A stretch of 64,000 bases of DNA. Source: Streptomyces sp. NBC_01429 (GTDB lineage Bacteria; Actinomycetota; Actinomycetes; Streptomycetales; Streptomycetaceae). The notes below the pieces were generated by a model that saw nothing but the letters and a program-made list of their open reading frames with translations, did no database searches and was not told the DNA's origin. The position numbers were made by a program, and so were the translations under genes. Shown here in pieces: positions 1-7,524 of the stretch. Positions within the stretch are counted from its first letter, which is position 1; every line of letters begins with the position of its first letter. The stretch spans positions 3,752,501 through 3,816,500 of the forward strand of contig NZ_CP109599.1 of the NCBI RefSeq assembly GCF_036231945.1, in the 5' to 3' direction.

Positions 1-429
1 GGCATCGAGGCCGGCACCGCCCTGACCCCCGTCGGCCCGTCCGGCAAGCGCGCCACCATGCTCAACGGCCTCGCCGACTCCCTCACCAAACGCGCCGGGA
101 ACAAGCCGGCCGCCCAGAAGTGGGTGGCGTACCTCGGCTCCGACGCGTGCCAGAAGGTGGTCGGGACGTACGGGATCGTCTTCCCCGCCACCAAGGCGGG
201 GACGGACGTGGCGATCGCCGCGTACGAGAAGAAGGGCATCGACGTCACGGCCTTCACGAAGCCGGTCGCCGACAGGACGACGTTCTCGTTCCCGATCACG
301 GACTACGCGGCGGATGTGGCGGCGCTGATGAAACCGGCGATGCAGGACGTGTACGCGAACGGCGTGCCGGTGGGCAGTCTCACGAAGACGAACAGTCAGA
401 TCAACCTGATTCTGTCGCAGGGCAATTGA
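1..429 (+). CDS. Sugar ABC transporter substrate-binding protein, C-terminal part
   Basis: The reading frame is open from the first base and ends at TGA 427-429, leaving about 142 residues of a gene that begins upstream. The fragment has the look of the C-terminal lobe of an extracellular solute-binding protein of the sugar type: a GLADSLTKRAGNKPAAQKWVAYL helix-rich stretch is followed by VVGTYGIVFPATKAG and a final helix with many Ala and Met. Such lipoproteins capture a sugar outside the membrane and hand it to ABC permeases. The permeases are not in the window. The next gene is an oxidoreductase 78 bases downstream, so uptake and oxidation of the same sugar may be linked. The substrate cannot be read from this fragment. 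Confidence 0.8.
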   Translation, partial: GIEAGTALTPVGPSGKRATMLNGLADSLTKRAGNKPAAQKWVAYLGSDACQKVVGTYGIVFPATKAGTDVAIAAYEKKGIDVTAFTKPVADRTTFSFPITDYAADVAALMKPAMQDVYANGVPVGSLTKTNSQINLILSQGN

Positions 430-507
430 GACGGAGAGAGCCCGGATCACCACCCCAAGACCCACAGAACCCACCCCTACCGCTTACCACTGAGGAAGAG
501 ACACACC

Positions 508-1707
508 ATGATCTTCACCCTGGGCATCGTCGGCGCCGGCCAGTTCGCCGGCCAGTTCGCCAAGCTCTGGCGGCTCCACCCCGGCGTCGGTGACATCTAC
601 GCCACCGACCTCCTGCCCGAGCGCGCCGAGAGGCTCGTCGCCGATTACGACCTGGCCGGCACACTCCCGTCCTTCGAGGCGGCGATCGAGTCACCGGACA
701 TCGACGCGATCGCGATCTTCACCCAGCGCTGGACCCACGGTCCGCTCGTCGTCAAGGCCCTGCGCGCCGGAAAGCACGTGTACTCGGCGGTGCCGATGGC
801 GATCTCCGAGGAGGAGATCGCGGCCATCATCGAAGCCGTACGGGAGACCGGGCTGACGTACATGATGGGCGAGACCAGCCAGTACAACCCGGCCACCGTC
901 TACGCCCGCGACCAGATCGCCGCGGGCTCCTTCGGCCGGCTCTTCCACGCCGAGGGCGACTACGTCCACGACATGGACCTGGGCTTCTACGAGGCGTACC
1001 AGTACAGCGGCGGCGAGCAGTGGAAGTCCACCGCCAGCTACCCGCCCCTCCTCTACCCGACGCACTCGGTGGGCGGGGTGCTGGGCGCGTGGCAGACCCA
1101 CGCGGTGAGCGTGTCGGCGATCGGCGTGAAGGACGACCGCGGGGACGGGGTCTTCGACAAGGACGTCAGCCAGTTCGACAACGACTTCTCGAACGCGACG
1201 GCGCTGTTCGAGGTCGCGGGCGGCGGATCGTTCCGTACGAACGAGTTCCGCCGGGTCGGCTACCCCTCGCACATCCGTGAGTCGCGCTTCCGGTTCTTCG
1301 GTACGGAGGGGAGCCTCGAACAGCTCGCCACCGTGAGCCTGTGGCAGGACAAGAAGGGCGTCGAGGACGTCACCGACCACCTCCAGCCCAAGCCCACCCT
1401 CTCCGCCGACGACCCCTCCCTGGAGCACGTCGCCCCCGCCCTGCGCGACGCCTTCACCTCCGGCTCGGCCCCGGTCCACGACCGGTCCCGGCTGCCCGCC
1501 GAATTCGCGAACGTCTCCAACGGCCACGAGGGAAGCCACCACTTCCTCGCCGACGACTTCGTCACGGCCGTCAACACGGGCACGCTCCCCCCGGTCAACG
1601 CCTGGGTCGCCGCCCGCTACACCCTCCCGGGCATCATCGCCCACGAATCCGCCCTCAAGAACGGCGAACGCCTCCCGATCCCGGACTTCGGAGACGCACC
1701 GCGGTAA
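508..1707 (+). CDS. Gfo/Idh/MocA family oxidoreductase
   Basis: This 399-residue protein starts MIFTLGIVGAGQFAGQF, a Rossmann nucleotide-binding signature (GxGxxG-like, residues 6-16), followed by a second strand ending in Asp for NAD(P) binding (IYATDLLPERAERL). The pattern AIFTQRWTHGPLVVKAL then GKHVYSAVPMA near residues 70-98 matches the Gfo/Idh/MocA family, in which the Lys of the GKHV-type motif is near the active site. These cytosolic enzymes oxidise or epimerise sugars and cyclitols. An AAGAGAC-type ribosome site lies just before ATG 508. The preceding gene encodes a sugar-binding protein, so a sugar catabolic operon is likely. The substrate is unknown. Confidence 0.9.
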   Translation: MIFTLGIVGAGQFAGQFAKLWRLHPGVGDIYATDLLPERAERLVADYDLAGTLPSFEAAIESPDIDAIAIFTQRWTHGPLVVKALRAGKHVYSAVPMAISEEEIAAIIEAVRETGLTYMMGETSQYNPATVYARDQIAAGSFGRLFHAEGDYVHDMDLGFYEAYQYSGGEQWKSTASYPPLLYPTHSVGGVLGAWQTHAVSVSAIGVKDDRGDGVFDKDVSQFDNDFSNATALFEVAGGGSFRTNEFRRVGYPSHIRESRFRFFGTEGSLEQLATVSLWQDKKGVEDVTDHLQPKPTLSADDPSLEHVAPALRDAFTSGSAPVHDRSRLPAEFANVSNGHEGSHHFLADDFVTAVNTGTLPPVNAWVAARYTLPGIIAHESALKNGERLPIPDFGDAPR

Positions 1708-1739
1708 CCGCCCCGTCCGTTTCCACCGCAACCACGTAA

Positions 1740-1771
1740 GGCGCCGTCGGCCCGATCAGGCCGACGGCGCC
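1740..1771. terminator. Bidirectional hairpin terminator
   Basis: A perfect 13-bp stem (GGCGCCGTCGGCC with its complement) closes on the 6-base loop CGATCA. It sits between the convergent ends of the oxidoreductase gene (1707) and the DUF2238 gene (1825), so it probably serves both. Confidence 0.8.
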
Positions 1772-1824
1772 ACCAACCCTGCGTACGACTTCACCACCGA
1801 AGGCGAATCAGGTGTTCATGGACA

Positions 1825-2544
1825 TCAAGGACCGACCCGCACAGCCGACGTCCACTCTCCAGCGCGGCAACTGCGCACCGGCCTCTCCAGACCCGGGCGA
1901 GTGAGGGCACGGTCGTGGACGCGGCTGAGGAACAGCACGGCGCAGACGGCACCGATCAGAGCGCAGAACATGTCCCACTGGGTGTCCCACACGTCTCCCT
2001 GAGTGCCCAGGAACGCGTCCGCGGCCGCGCCGCCGGTGACGGCCGCCAGCCATTCCAGCATCTCGAAGACAGCGCTGAAGGCCAGGCAGGCGCAGACGGT
2101 GAGCACGGCGAGCCAGCGACTGCCGCGCAGCGGGGAGGTACGGACGAGCAGTTCGCGTACCAGAATGGCCGGGACGAAGCCCTGCATGAGGTGGCCGAAG
2201 CGGTCGTAGGGGTTGCGGTCCCATCCAAGCCAGTCGCGCACCCAGTCTCCGACGGGAACCTCGGCGTAGGTGTAGTGGCCGCCCACGATGAGGACCAGGG
2301 CATGCGCCGCCAGCAGCCCGCACAGCAGGCCGCTCAGTGGGAAGCGGCCGCGCGACAGGACTACCAGGGGCAGGCCGACCATCACCCACACCGTCTCCAG
2401 CAGCCAGGTGGTGGGATCGGCGGCGCCGAACCTCGACGCGACGAGCGCTGCGGTCACCGCGACGGCGAGGGCGGTCGGCAGCAGGCGACTCGGCGACAGC
2501 CTCCCGTCCGGCGACGGGGCGGCGAACGGGTCGTTGGCGGTCAT
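1825..2544 (-). CDS. DUF2238 (YjdF-like) integral membrane protein
   Basis: The 239-residue product is strongly hydrophobic, with about six membrane segments. It carries the family pattern NPYDRFGHLMQGF in the middle and a following FEMLEWLAA helix with acidic residues, as in YjdF/DUF2238 inner-membrane proteins of unknown function. I chose ATG 2544 because GAGGAG stands 6 bases upstream; an earlier in-frame ATG at 2742 adds an unlike, unstructured 66 residues. The C-terminal 25 residues are basic and likely cytosolic. It is transcribed alone, divergent from an acetyltransferase gene. A 16-bp palindrome at 2606-2621 lies about 60 bases upstream and may regulate it. Confidence 0.75.
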   Translation of the reverse strand: MTANDPFAAPSPDGRLSPSRLLPTALAVAVTAALVASRFGAADPTTWLLETVWVMVGLPLVVLSRGRFPLSGLLCGLLAAHALVLIVGGHYTYAEVPVGDWVRDWLGWDRNPYDRFGHLMQGFVPAILVRELLVRTSPLRGSRWLAVLTVCACLAFSAVFEMLEWLAAVTGGAAADAFLGTQGDVWDTQWDMFCALIGAVCAVLFLSRVHDRALTRPGLERPVRSCRAGEWTSAVRVGP

Positions 2545-2605
2545 CGCCTGCTCCTCGTGTTCCAAGTCGGGCCTCCAGTCTCGACCTTGCCGGCGGGCGC
2601 CCTCA

Positions 2606-2621
2606 TGAGTACCTGTACTCA
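2606..2621. promoter_or_regulatory. Palindrome TGAGTACctGTACTCA, candidate operator
   Basis: Two perfect 7-base arms are separated by CT. The site lies in the divergent region between the DUF2238 gene and the GNAT gene, about 60 bases from the DUF2238 start. The binding protein is not identified. Confidence 0.4.
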
Positions 2622-2783
2622 GCTTGTTGTCGCCGGCCGGCCACGACGTCGAGATCGCCCCCACGCGGCACGGCAACCGGCTCCTGAACGGCGCGCAGGA
2701 CGCCCCGGAGCGAGAGCCGTGGAGGTCAAAGCCGCAGAACAACCGAGTTGATCGCGGCGGACAGGTCGGATAGGAACAGCGAC

Positions 2784-3326
2784 ATGCTGCGAGGAGAGTC
2801 GGTCGGGCTGCGGGCTCGACAGGAAGCGGACGTGCCTGTCCTGCACGCCGAGCTGTACGGGGATGTCGCCGGGCGGGCGCGGGTGGATTCCGGGCCGTGG
2901 CTGCCGATTCCGGCAGCGTCGGCGGAGGGGCCGTTCTCGGTGGGCGATCCCGGGGACGGGGCCGTCAGCTTCTCCGTGGTGGAGCTCGCGAGCGAAGAGT
3001 TGGCGGGGGCGGCCGTGCTGTGGGGGATCGACACCCACAACCGGAGCGCCCATCTCGGTCTGTCCCTGCGCCCGGCCTTCCGGGGGCGCGGGCTGGGCGT
3101 GGACGCCGTGCGGGTCCTGTGCGGGTACGGGTTCGTGGTGCGAGGGCTGCACCGGCTTCAGCTCGAAACCCTCGCCGACAACACCCCGATGATCCGGGCC
3201 GCCGGCCGCGTGGGGTTCACCCGGGAGGGGACGCTGCGGCGCAATGCCTGGGTCAGCGGGGAGTTCGTCGATGAGGTCGTGCTCGGGCTGCTCGCGGAGG
3301 AGTGGGGCGACACCTGGCGGCCGTGA
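2784..3326 (+). CDS. GNAT family N-acetyltransferase (RimJ/RimL type)
   Basis: The product has 180 residues from ATG 2784, chosen because AGGAA stands 8 bases upstream; an earlier in-frame start at 2748 has no ribosome site. It begins LRGESVGLRARQEADVPVL, as in RimJ/RimL-like acetyltransferases. The acetyl-CoA pyrophosphate loop appears as RPAFRGRGLGVDA (Q/RxxGxG/A motif), followed by GLHRLQLETLADNTPMIRAAGRVGFTREGTLRR, the usual C-terminal strand-helix pair with N and A residues that contact the cofactor. It should transfer acetyl from acetyl-CoA to a protein N-terminus or small amine in the cytosol. The substrate is unknown. Confidence 0.88.
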   Translation: MLRGESVGLRARQEADVPVLHAELYGDVAGRARVDSGPWLPIPAASAEGPFSVGDPGDGAVSFSVVELASEELAGAAVLWGIDTHNRSAHLGLSLRPAFRGRGLGVDAVRVLCGYGFVVRGLHRLQLETLADNTPMIRAAGRVGFTREGTLRRNAWVSGEFVDEVVLGLLAEEWGDTWRP

Positions 3327-3378
3327 ACCAGGTGGCGCGTCAGCCGGGTTGGCGCTCCCGGCGGCTGGACTCCGTCGG

Positions 3379-4005
3379 CTACGGGCGGCGGGCCAGCACG
3401 TGGGCGTCGAGGAAGCCCCGTTCGGAGGCCGGGTCGTGGAGCAGCCGAGCGACCGTGACGAGCCCGGCCCCGGCCAGCAACTCTGCGAACCGGTCCACCG
3501 GCCAGCTGTAGGCGGGCGCCACCTTGTGATCGAAACGGACCGGCTCCGGTCCCTCGGTCCCGAAGAACGACGCCAGGAGCAGGCCCCCTGATGCCAGGAC
3601 ACGCACCTGCTCGGCGAGCAGCGCGGGCAGTTCCCCGGGCGGGGTATGGATCATCGAGTAGTGCGCCAGCACGCCGCCTAGCGCGCCGTCCTCGACCGGC
3701 AGGGCCTCCATCCGCGCTTCGTCGAAGCGCAGCGCCGGACGGGTCCGCCGGGCGTGGTCGACCATGGCCGGGGAGAGGTCGAGCCCGAAGGCGTCCAGCC
3801 CCAAGTCGTTCAGCATGGACGTCAGATGTCCGGGCCCGCACCCGACATCGGCCGCCCGCGCGTTACCCGTCCCACGCACCAGCTCGGCGAAGGTGCCGAT
3901 CATGTTCCGCGAGAACGGCTGCGTCTCCAACTGATCGGCGAACAGCGACGCGTACAGCTCGACGACCCCGTCGTAGGCCGCTCTGGTCTCGTCCTGGTGC
4001 GTCAT
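3379..4005 (-). CDS. Class I SAM-dependent methyltransferase
   Basis: This 208-residue protein has the methyltransferase-11/25 layout: motif I ADVGCGPGHLTSML binds S-adenosylmethionine, the acidic end of strand 2 reads FGLDLSPAMV, and ARMEALPVEDGALGGVLAHYSMIH follows as motif II/III. The start MTHQDETRAAYDGVVELYASLF is typical for the family, so ATG 4005 was taken; the longer in-frame extension runs through the terminator repeat upstream and is low complexity. It converges with the GNAT gene. The methylated substrate cannot be inferred. Confidence 0.85.
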   Translation of the reverse strand: MTHQDETRAAYDGVVELYASLFADQLETQPFSRNMIGTFAELVRGTGNARAADVGCGPGHLTSMLNDLGLDAFGLDLSPAMVDHARRTRPALRFDEARMEALPVEDGALGGVLAHYSMIHTPPGELPALLAEQVRVLASGGLLLASFFGTEGPEPVRFDHKVAPAYSWPVDRFAELLAGAGLVTVARLLHDPASERGFLDAHVLARRP

Positions 4006-4134
4006 CACGGGAAGGAAACTAACACCCGCGCCACCCACCGGGTCGCGGAATTCCTCGACCCGGTGGCAGAAGGCGATCGGCCCGTACGGACCAGCGTTGA
4101 GGGCGGCGGGGAGGTTTCCGTGCCGAGGCGGAAA

Positions 4135-4177
4135 CGGGAGCGGGAGCCGGGGCTCCGCGCCCCGGCTCCCGCTCCCG
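4135..4177 (-). terminator. Perfect 19-bp hairpin terminator
   Basis: A 19-bp perfect inverted repeat with the 5-base loop TCCGC lies just after the stop of the large ADP-ribosyltransferase-like gene (4197) and before the methyltransferase start (4005). Both genes run on the minus strand, so it should end the first transcript. Confidence 0.85.
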
Positions 4178-4196
4178 CTCCCGCTCCCGCTTACGG

Positions 4197-7196
4197 TCAG
4201 TCCCTCTCGCCGGGCTCTATGTACCACTCCGTGTTCGCTTGGTACTCGCCCCACGTACCGTCCGGCTGGAGCTTCCAGACGCCCTTGATGTACATCGAGT
4301 CGATGCCACCGGGAAAGGAGATCTCGCCCTCGCTGGCCCAGCGACTGTCGTTCCCGAAGGTCGCGTTGATGTCAATTCCACCCGGCACATCGATGTCGTA
4401 GCGGTATTGAGCGTGTTCGTAGAGCAGATCCGGTTCGGGGTGGATCGATGTCGAGACGTACGTCGAGGGCGTGTTCGACACGACGTAGTCGTACAGGTTC
4501 GAGTAGTTCGGATTTCTGGGCTCGAAGCCTTCCAGGAAGATTTCCTCCGGGGGCCGGTCATCGAAGCGGTACAGAGGCTCGTTCGAGTCGCGCCACACCA
4601 CCTCGTCCGGGATGCCCGACGTATCCGCGTCCGGATCGGTCGCGACCTCGGGGTGCGGGTTGGGCTTCGGCCCCTTCTCCTTGTCGTCCTTCTCGTCCTT
4701 TTCCTTGGCTTCCTTGTCCTTGGTCGCCTTGTCGAGCTGCTCCTGGGCCTCTTTTTCCTTGGCTTCCTTGTCCTTGGTCGCCTTGTCGAGCTGCTCCTGG
4801 CCCTCTTTTTCCTTGGCTTCCTTGTCCTTGGTCGCCTTGTCGAGCTGCTCCTGGCCCTCTTTTTCCTTGTCGCAGTTACCGCCCGCGTCCGCGTCGGACG
4901 TGGCCTTCGAGAGGGCGTCCCTGGCGGCCTGTTCGGCCTCCTGGTACGTGTCGTAGCCGGGGACCGCGGCGCCGCTGGCGGCCAGGGCGGCCTCGGCGGC
5001 GGCCTTCAGCGCGGACTCCATATCCTGCGTGGTGGAGCCGACACCCCCACCGGGGCCGGCGGCCAGGGTCACCCGACCGTGGGAGTCCGGCACGGACGAA
5101 GGGAGGCCGACGGAGTTGCTCCCGATTTTGCGGCCGCAGTCGTCCTTCTCGTCGTCCGGGTCGTCCGGATCGTCGTCGTTGTCGTCCGGGTCGGGATCCC
5201 CGTCAGTGTTGCCACTGGCGCTGGAACCGCCGGAAGCCGCGCCGGAGGAACCGCCCGAGGAACCGCCGCTGCTGCCACCCGAACTGGAGCCGCCTGAACT
5301 GGAGCCGCCCGAGGCGCCACCCGAGGCGCCGCCGATCACGCCCCCGATCACACCGCCTATGCCTCCCACGGCGCCGCCCACCGAACCACCCGAGGAACCG
5401 CCGGACGAACCACCGCTGCTGCTTGAGCCTCCCGAGCTGGAACCCCCGGAGCTGGAACCGCCCGACGAACCGCCACTGCTGCCGCCCGACGAGCCGCCCG
5501 AGCTGGATCCGCCGGACGAGCCGCCGGAACTCGAACCGCCCGAACTCGAACCGCCGGACGAGCCACCGCTACTGCCGCCGCTGGACCCACCGGAGCTGGA
5601 GCCGCCGCTGCTTGAACCGCCAGAACTGGAGCCACCGGACGAGCCGCCCGATGATCCGCCCGACGCGCCTCCGCTGCTGCCGCCGGAGGAGGAACCCCCG
5701 GAGCTGGACCCGCCCGACGCGCCTCCGGATGCGCCGCCGCTGCTGCTGCCGCCGGAGCTGGAGCCGCCCGAACTGGAGCCACCGGAGCTGGAGCCGCCTA
5801 CCGCCGCCGCACCGCCGTCGTCGTCATCGTTTCCACCGGAGCTGCCTCCGCTGGAGCTGTTCCCACCAGAGCTGTTCCCACCAGAGCTGGAGCCACCGGA
5901 GTTGGAGCCACCTGAACTGGAACCACCCGAGTTCGAACCACCGGAGTTCGACCCACCGGAGCTGGAGCCGCCCGAAGCGGCACCGCCTACCGCCGCCGCG
6001 CCGCCGTCGTCATCATCATCGTTTCCGCCGGTGCTGCCGCCGCTGCTTCCGCCCGTGTTGCCACCGGAGTTACCACCGGAGCTGGAACCGCCCGACGCGC
6101 CCCCGGATGCGCCGCCGCTGCTGCTACCGCCGGAGCTGGAACCGCCCGAACTGGAGCCACCGGAGTTGGACCCACCGGAGCTGGAGCCGCCTGAACTTGA
6201 TCCGCCGGAAGCGGAGCCGCCCGAAGCAGCCCCACCAGAGTTCGCGCCACCAGAGTTCGCGCCGCCGGAGTCTCCTCCACCGGAGTTCGTCCCCCCAGTG
6301 CTCGTCCCTCCGGAGGCCGCGCCACCGTCACTGCCGCCGTCGTCCCCGCCGCCCGTACCGCCCGTACCTCCGGTACCGCCCGTACCCCCGGTACCGCCCG
6401 TACCCCCGTTACCGCCGGTGCCTCCGTCGCCCCCACCGCTCGCACCGCCCGTACCGCCGCCGCCACCTGCCCCGCCGCCGACCGTTCCGCACGAGGAGTC
6501 GACGATGTTGCAGACCACCGTCTTGAGGCCGTCGCCGACGCGGTTCGACACGCCACCGGTCACCAGGGCCGCGATGATCAGCGCGACGAGCACGATCAGC
6601 CCCACGTACTCCACGGCCGCCTGTCCCCGCTCGCGTCGCCAGAGGCGTACCGAGGAGCGGGAGAGCCGGGAGAACACCTCACGCGGGCTCTGCGGCCGCA
6701 CCGGCACGCCGAACCACTGGCGGCTCTCGGGCCGGCTGAGGAACGTCAGGATCATTACGGGCAACAGCAGTTGGCTGAGCCCCAGGTACGATCCGGCCGC
6801 GAGATTGAGCAGGCTGCTGACGATCAGCCATATCTGGAGGGCGGCCAGACCGCCCCAGACCCGCCTGCCGCGCTGGGGGATGCGCCACGTGAGCAGCCAG
6901 GCCAGCACACCCGGCCCGGCGGCGTACAGCGCGATGCCGAGGAGGCCCGGATTCATCACCCCGGTGGAGACGGCCGCGCCGATGGCCCCGAGGCCGCCCA
7001 CGCAGGTGAGCGCGAACAGCACGTGCAGCAGGACGCGGGCAGCCTTGAGCGGCGTCGGCAGCGCGCGCCGATCACCCGTGTACGGCGCGTGGCCACCGGT
7101 GTGCGCGGCGACGCCCGTGTGCGCGTGAAGATCGAGTCCGGACAAGTGCCTCACCCAACGTTGCTGGTCTGCAACTGAATTGATCAGCGCACACAC
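4197..7196 (-). CDS. Membrane/prepilin-like protein with long Gly/Ser linker and C-terminal ADP-ribosyltransferase-like domain
   Basis: A 999-residue mosaic. Residues 50-155 hold about four membrane helices. At 188-215 RRERGQAAVEY leads into a hydrophobic helix; the Gly191 followed by Glu at +5 resembles a type IV (Flp/TadE) prepilin cleavage site. Cys229 and Cys236 could pair. Residues 240-661 are almost only Gly and Ser, followed by an acidic stretch, three copies of an 18-residue Lys/Glu repeat, and a C-terminal domain from about 866. That domain resembles the Scabin/pierisin group of mono-ADP-ribosyltransferases: Arg877 in YRFDDRPP, the Ser-Thr-Ser motif at 915-917, and E956-G-E958 before ISFPGGI. 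GTG 7196 is the only plausible early start; its ribosome site is weak. Likely a surface-displayed or secreted effector. Function is inferred, not shown. Confidence 0.75.
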   Translation of the reverse strand: MCALINSVADQQRWVRHLSGLDLHAHTGVAAHTGGHAPYTGDRRALPTPLKAARVLLHVLFALTCVGGLGAIGAAVSTGVMNPGLLGIALYAAGPGVLAWLLTWRIPQRGRRVWGGLAALQIWLIVSSLLNLAAGSYLGLSQLLLPVMILTFLSRPESRQWFGVPVRPQSPREVFSRLSRSSVRLWRRERGQAAVEYVGLIVLVALIIAALVTGGVSNRVGDGLKTVVCNIVDSSCGTVGGGAGGGGGTGGASGGGDGGTGGNGGTGGTGGTGGTGGTGGTGGGDDGGSDGGAASGGTSTGGTNSGGGDSGGANSGGANSGGAASGGSASGGSSSGGSSSGGSNSGGSSSGGSSSGGSSSGGASGGASGGSSSGGNSGGNTGGSSGGSTGGNDDDDDGGAAAVGGAASGGSSSGGSNSGGSNSGGSSSGGSNSGGSSSGGNSSGGNSSSGGSSGGNDDDDGGAAAVGGSSSGGSSSGGSSSGGSSSGGASGGASGGSSSGGSSSGGSSGGASGGSSGGSSGGSSSGGSSSGGSSSGGSSGGSSGGSSGGSSSGGSSSGGSSGGSSSGGSSGGSSGGSSGGSSSGGSSSGGSSSSGGSSGGSSGGSVGGAVGGIGGVIGGVIGGASGGASGGSSSGGSSSGGSSGGSSGGSSGAASGGSSASGNTDGDPDPDDNDDDPDDPDDEKDDCGRKIGSNSVGLPSSVPDSHGRVTLAAGPGGGVGSTTQDMESALKAAAEAALAASGAAVPGYDTYQEAEQAARDALSKATSDADAGGNCDKEKEGQEQLDKATKDKEAKEKEGQEQLDKATKDKEAKEKEAQEQLDKATKDKEAKEKDEKDDKEKGPKPNPHPEVATDPDADTSGIPDEVVWRDSNEPLYRFDDRPPEEIFLEGFEPRNPNYSNLYDYVVSNTPSTYVSTSIHPEPDLLYEHAQYRYDIDVPGGIDINATFGNDSRWASEGEISFPGGIDSMYIKGVWKLQPDGTWGEYQANTEWYIEPGERD
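4699..4860. repeat. Three tandem 54-bp repeats
   Basis: Units 4699-4752, 4753-4806 and 4807-4860 are nearly identical, with a truncated fourth at 4861. They encode an 18-residue charged helix repeat (DKATKDKEAKEKE core) in the stalk just before the ADP-ribosyltransferase-like domain, probably a coiled-coil or rigid helix. Confidence 0.9.
5215..6480. repeat. 1.27-kb Gly/Ser-coding degenerate tandem repeat
   Basis: The DNA is built from GGN and AGN/TCN codons repeated as GGSSSGGS-like units, interrupted three times by Asp-rich clusters, two of them followed by an Ala/Val patch (GGAAAVGG). It encodes the flexible linker (residues about 240-661) of the large protein. The opposite strand reads as Pro/Glu/Leu repeats, which is an artefact. 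Confidence 0.9.
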
Positions 7197-7524
7197 GACA
7201 CAGACGTCTCAGGGGGCAGTCCTGGGATTCCAGTCGCCAAGACCGCCGCACCGCTCTCTCGACCGCTCGTGCCGTTCGCGTGTCCCCCGCGCGTACTCCG
7301 GCACCCTAGAGTCCGCCCCGGCCCCGGAGACAGGGCCCGTGGGCCTAAGCGTGGGCCCAATCGCCGAGCCGAGCCGCCCCGGTCATGGGTCCGGTCACCG
7401 CCGGTCGCGGAGACTGCCCCGACACACGAAGCAGGGGCCGGACGCGTGCGCGTCCGGCCCCTGCTCGACTACTGGACTACTGGACTACTGGATCACCACT
7501 CGACAGCCGAGGCAGCAGCGGTTC
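7197..7524. other. Intergenic region with terminator and promoter
   Basis: This 328-base stretch has no convincing gene. It must hold the promoter of the large minus-strand gene, but I see no clear -35/-10 pair. Near 7465-7490 a short ACTGGACT unit repeats three times. A strong hairpin at 7431-7464 is listed separately. Confidence 0.6.
7431..7464 (-). terminator. Hairpin terminator after PTS genes
   Basis: A perfect 16-bp stem (GCAGGGGCCGGACGCG arm) with a very short TG centre lies 60 bases past the stop of the PTS IIC gene on the minus strand. It should end the gntR-ulaCBA transcript. Confidence 0.75.

Noticed and set aside
5215..6480. CRISPR array
   Set aside because: The repeats are codon-phased and degenerate with no unique spacers; they encode protein. 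No CRISPR array is seen anywhere in the window.
5029..7128. Long plus-strand open frame with PPELEPPE repeats
   Set aside because: It is the exact antisense of the Gly/Ser linker gene, with no start signal and no family; an artefact of repeat codons in GC-rich DNA.
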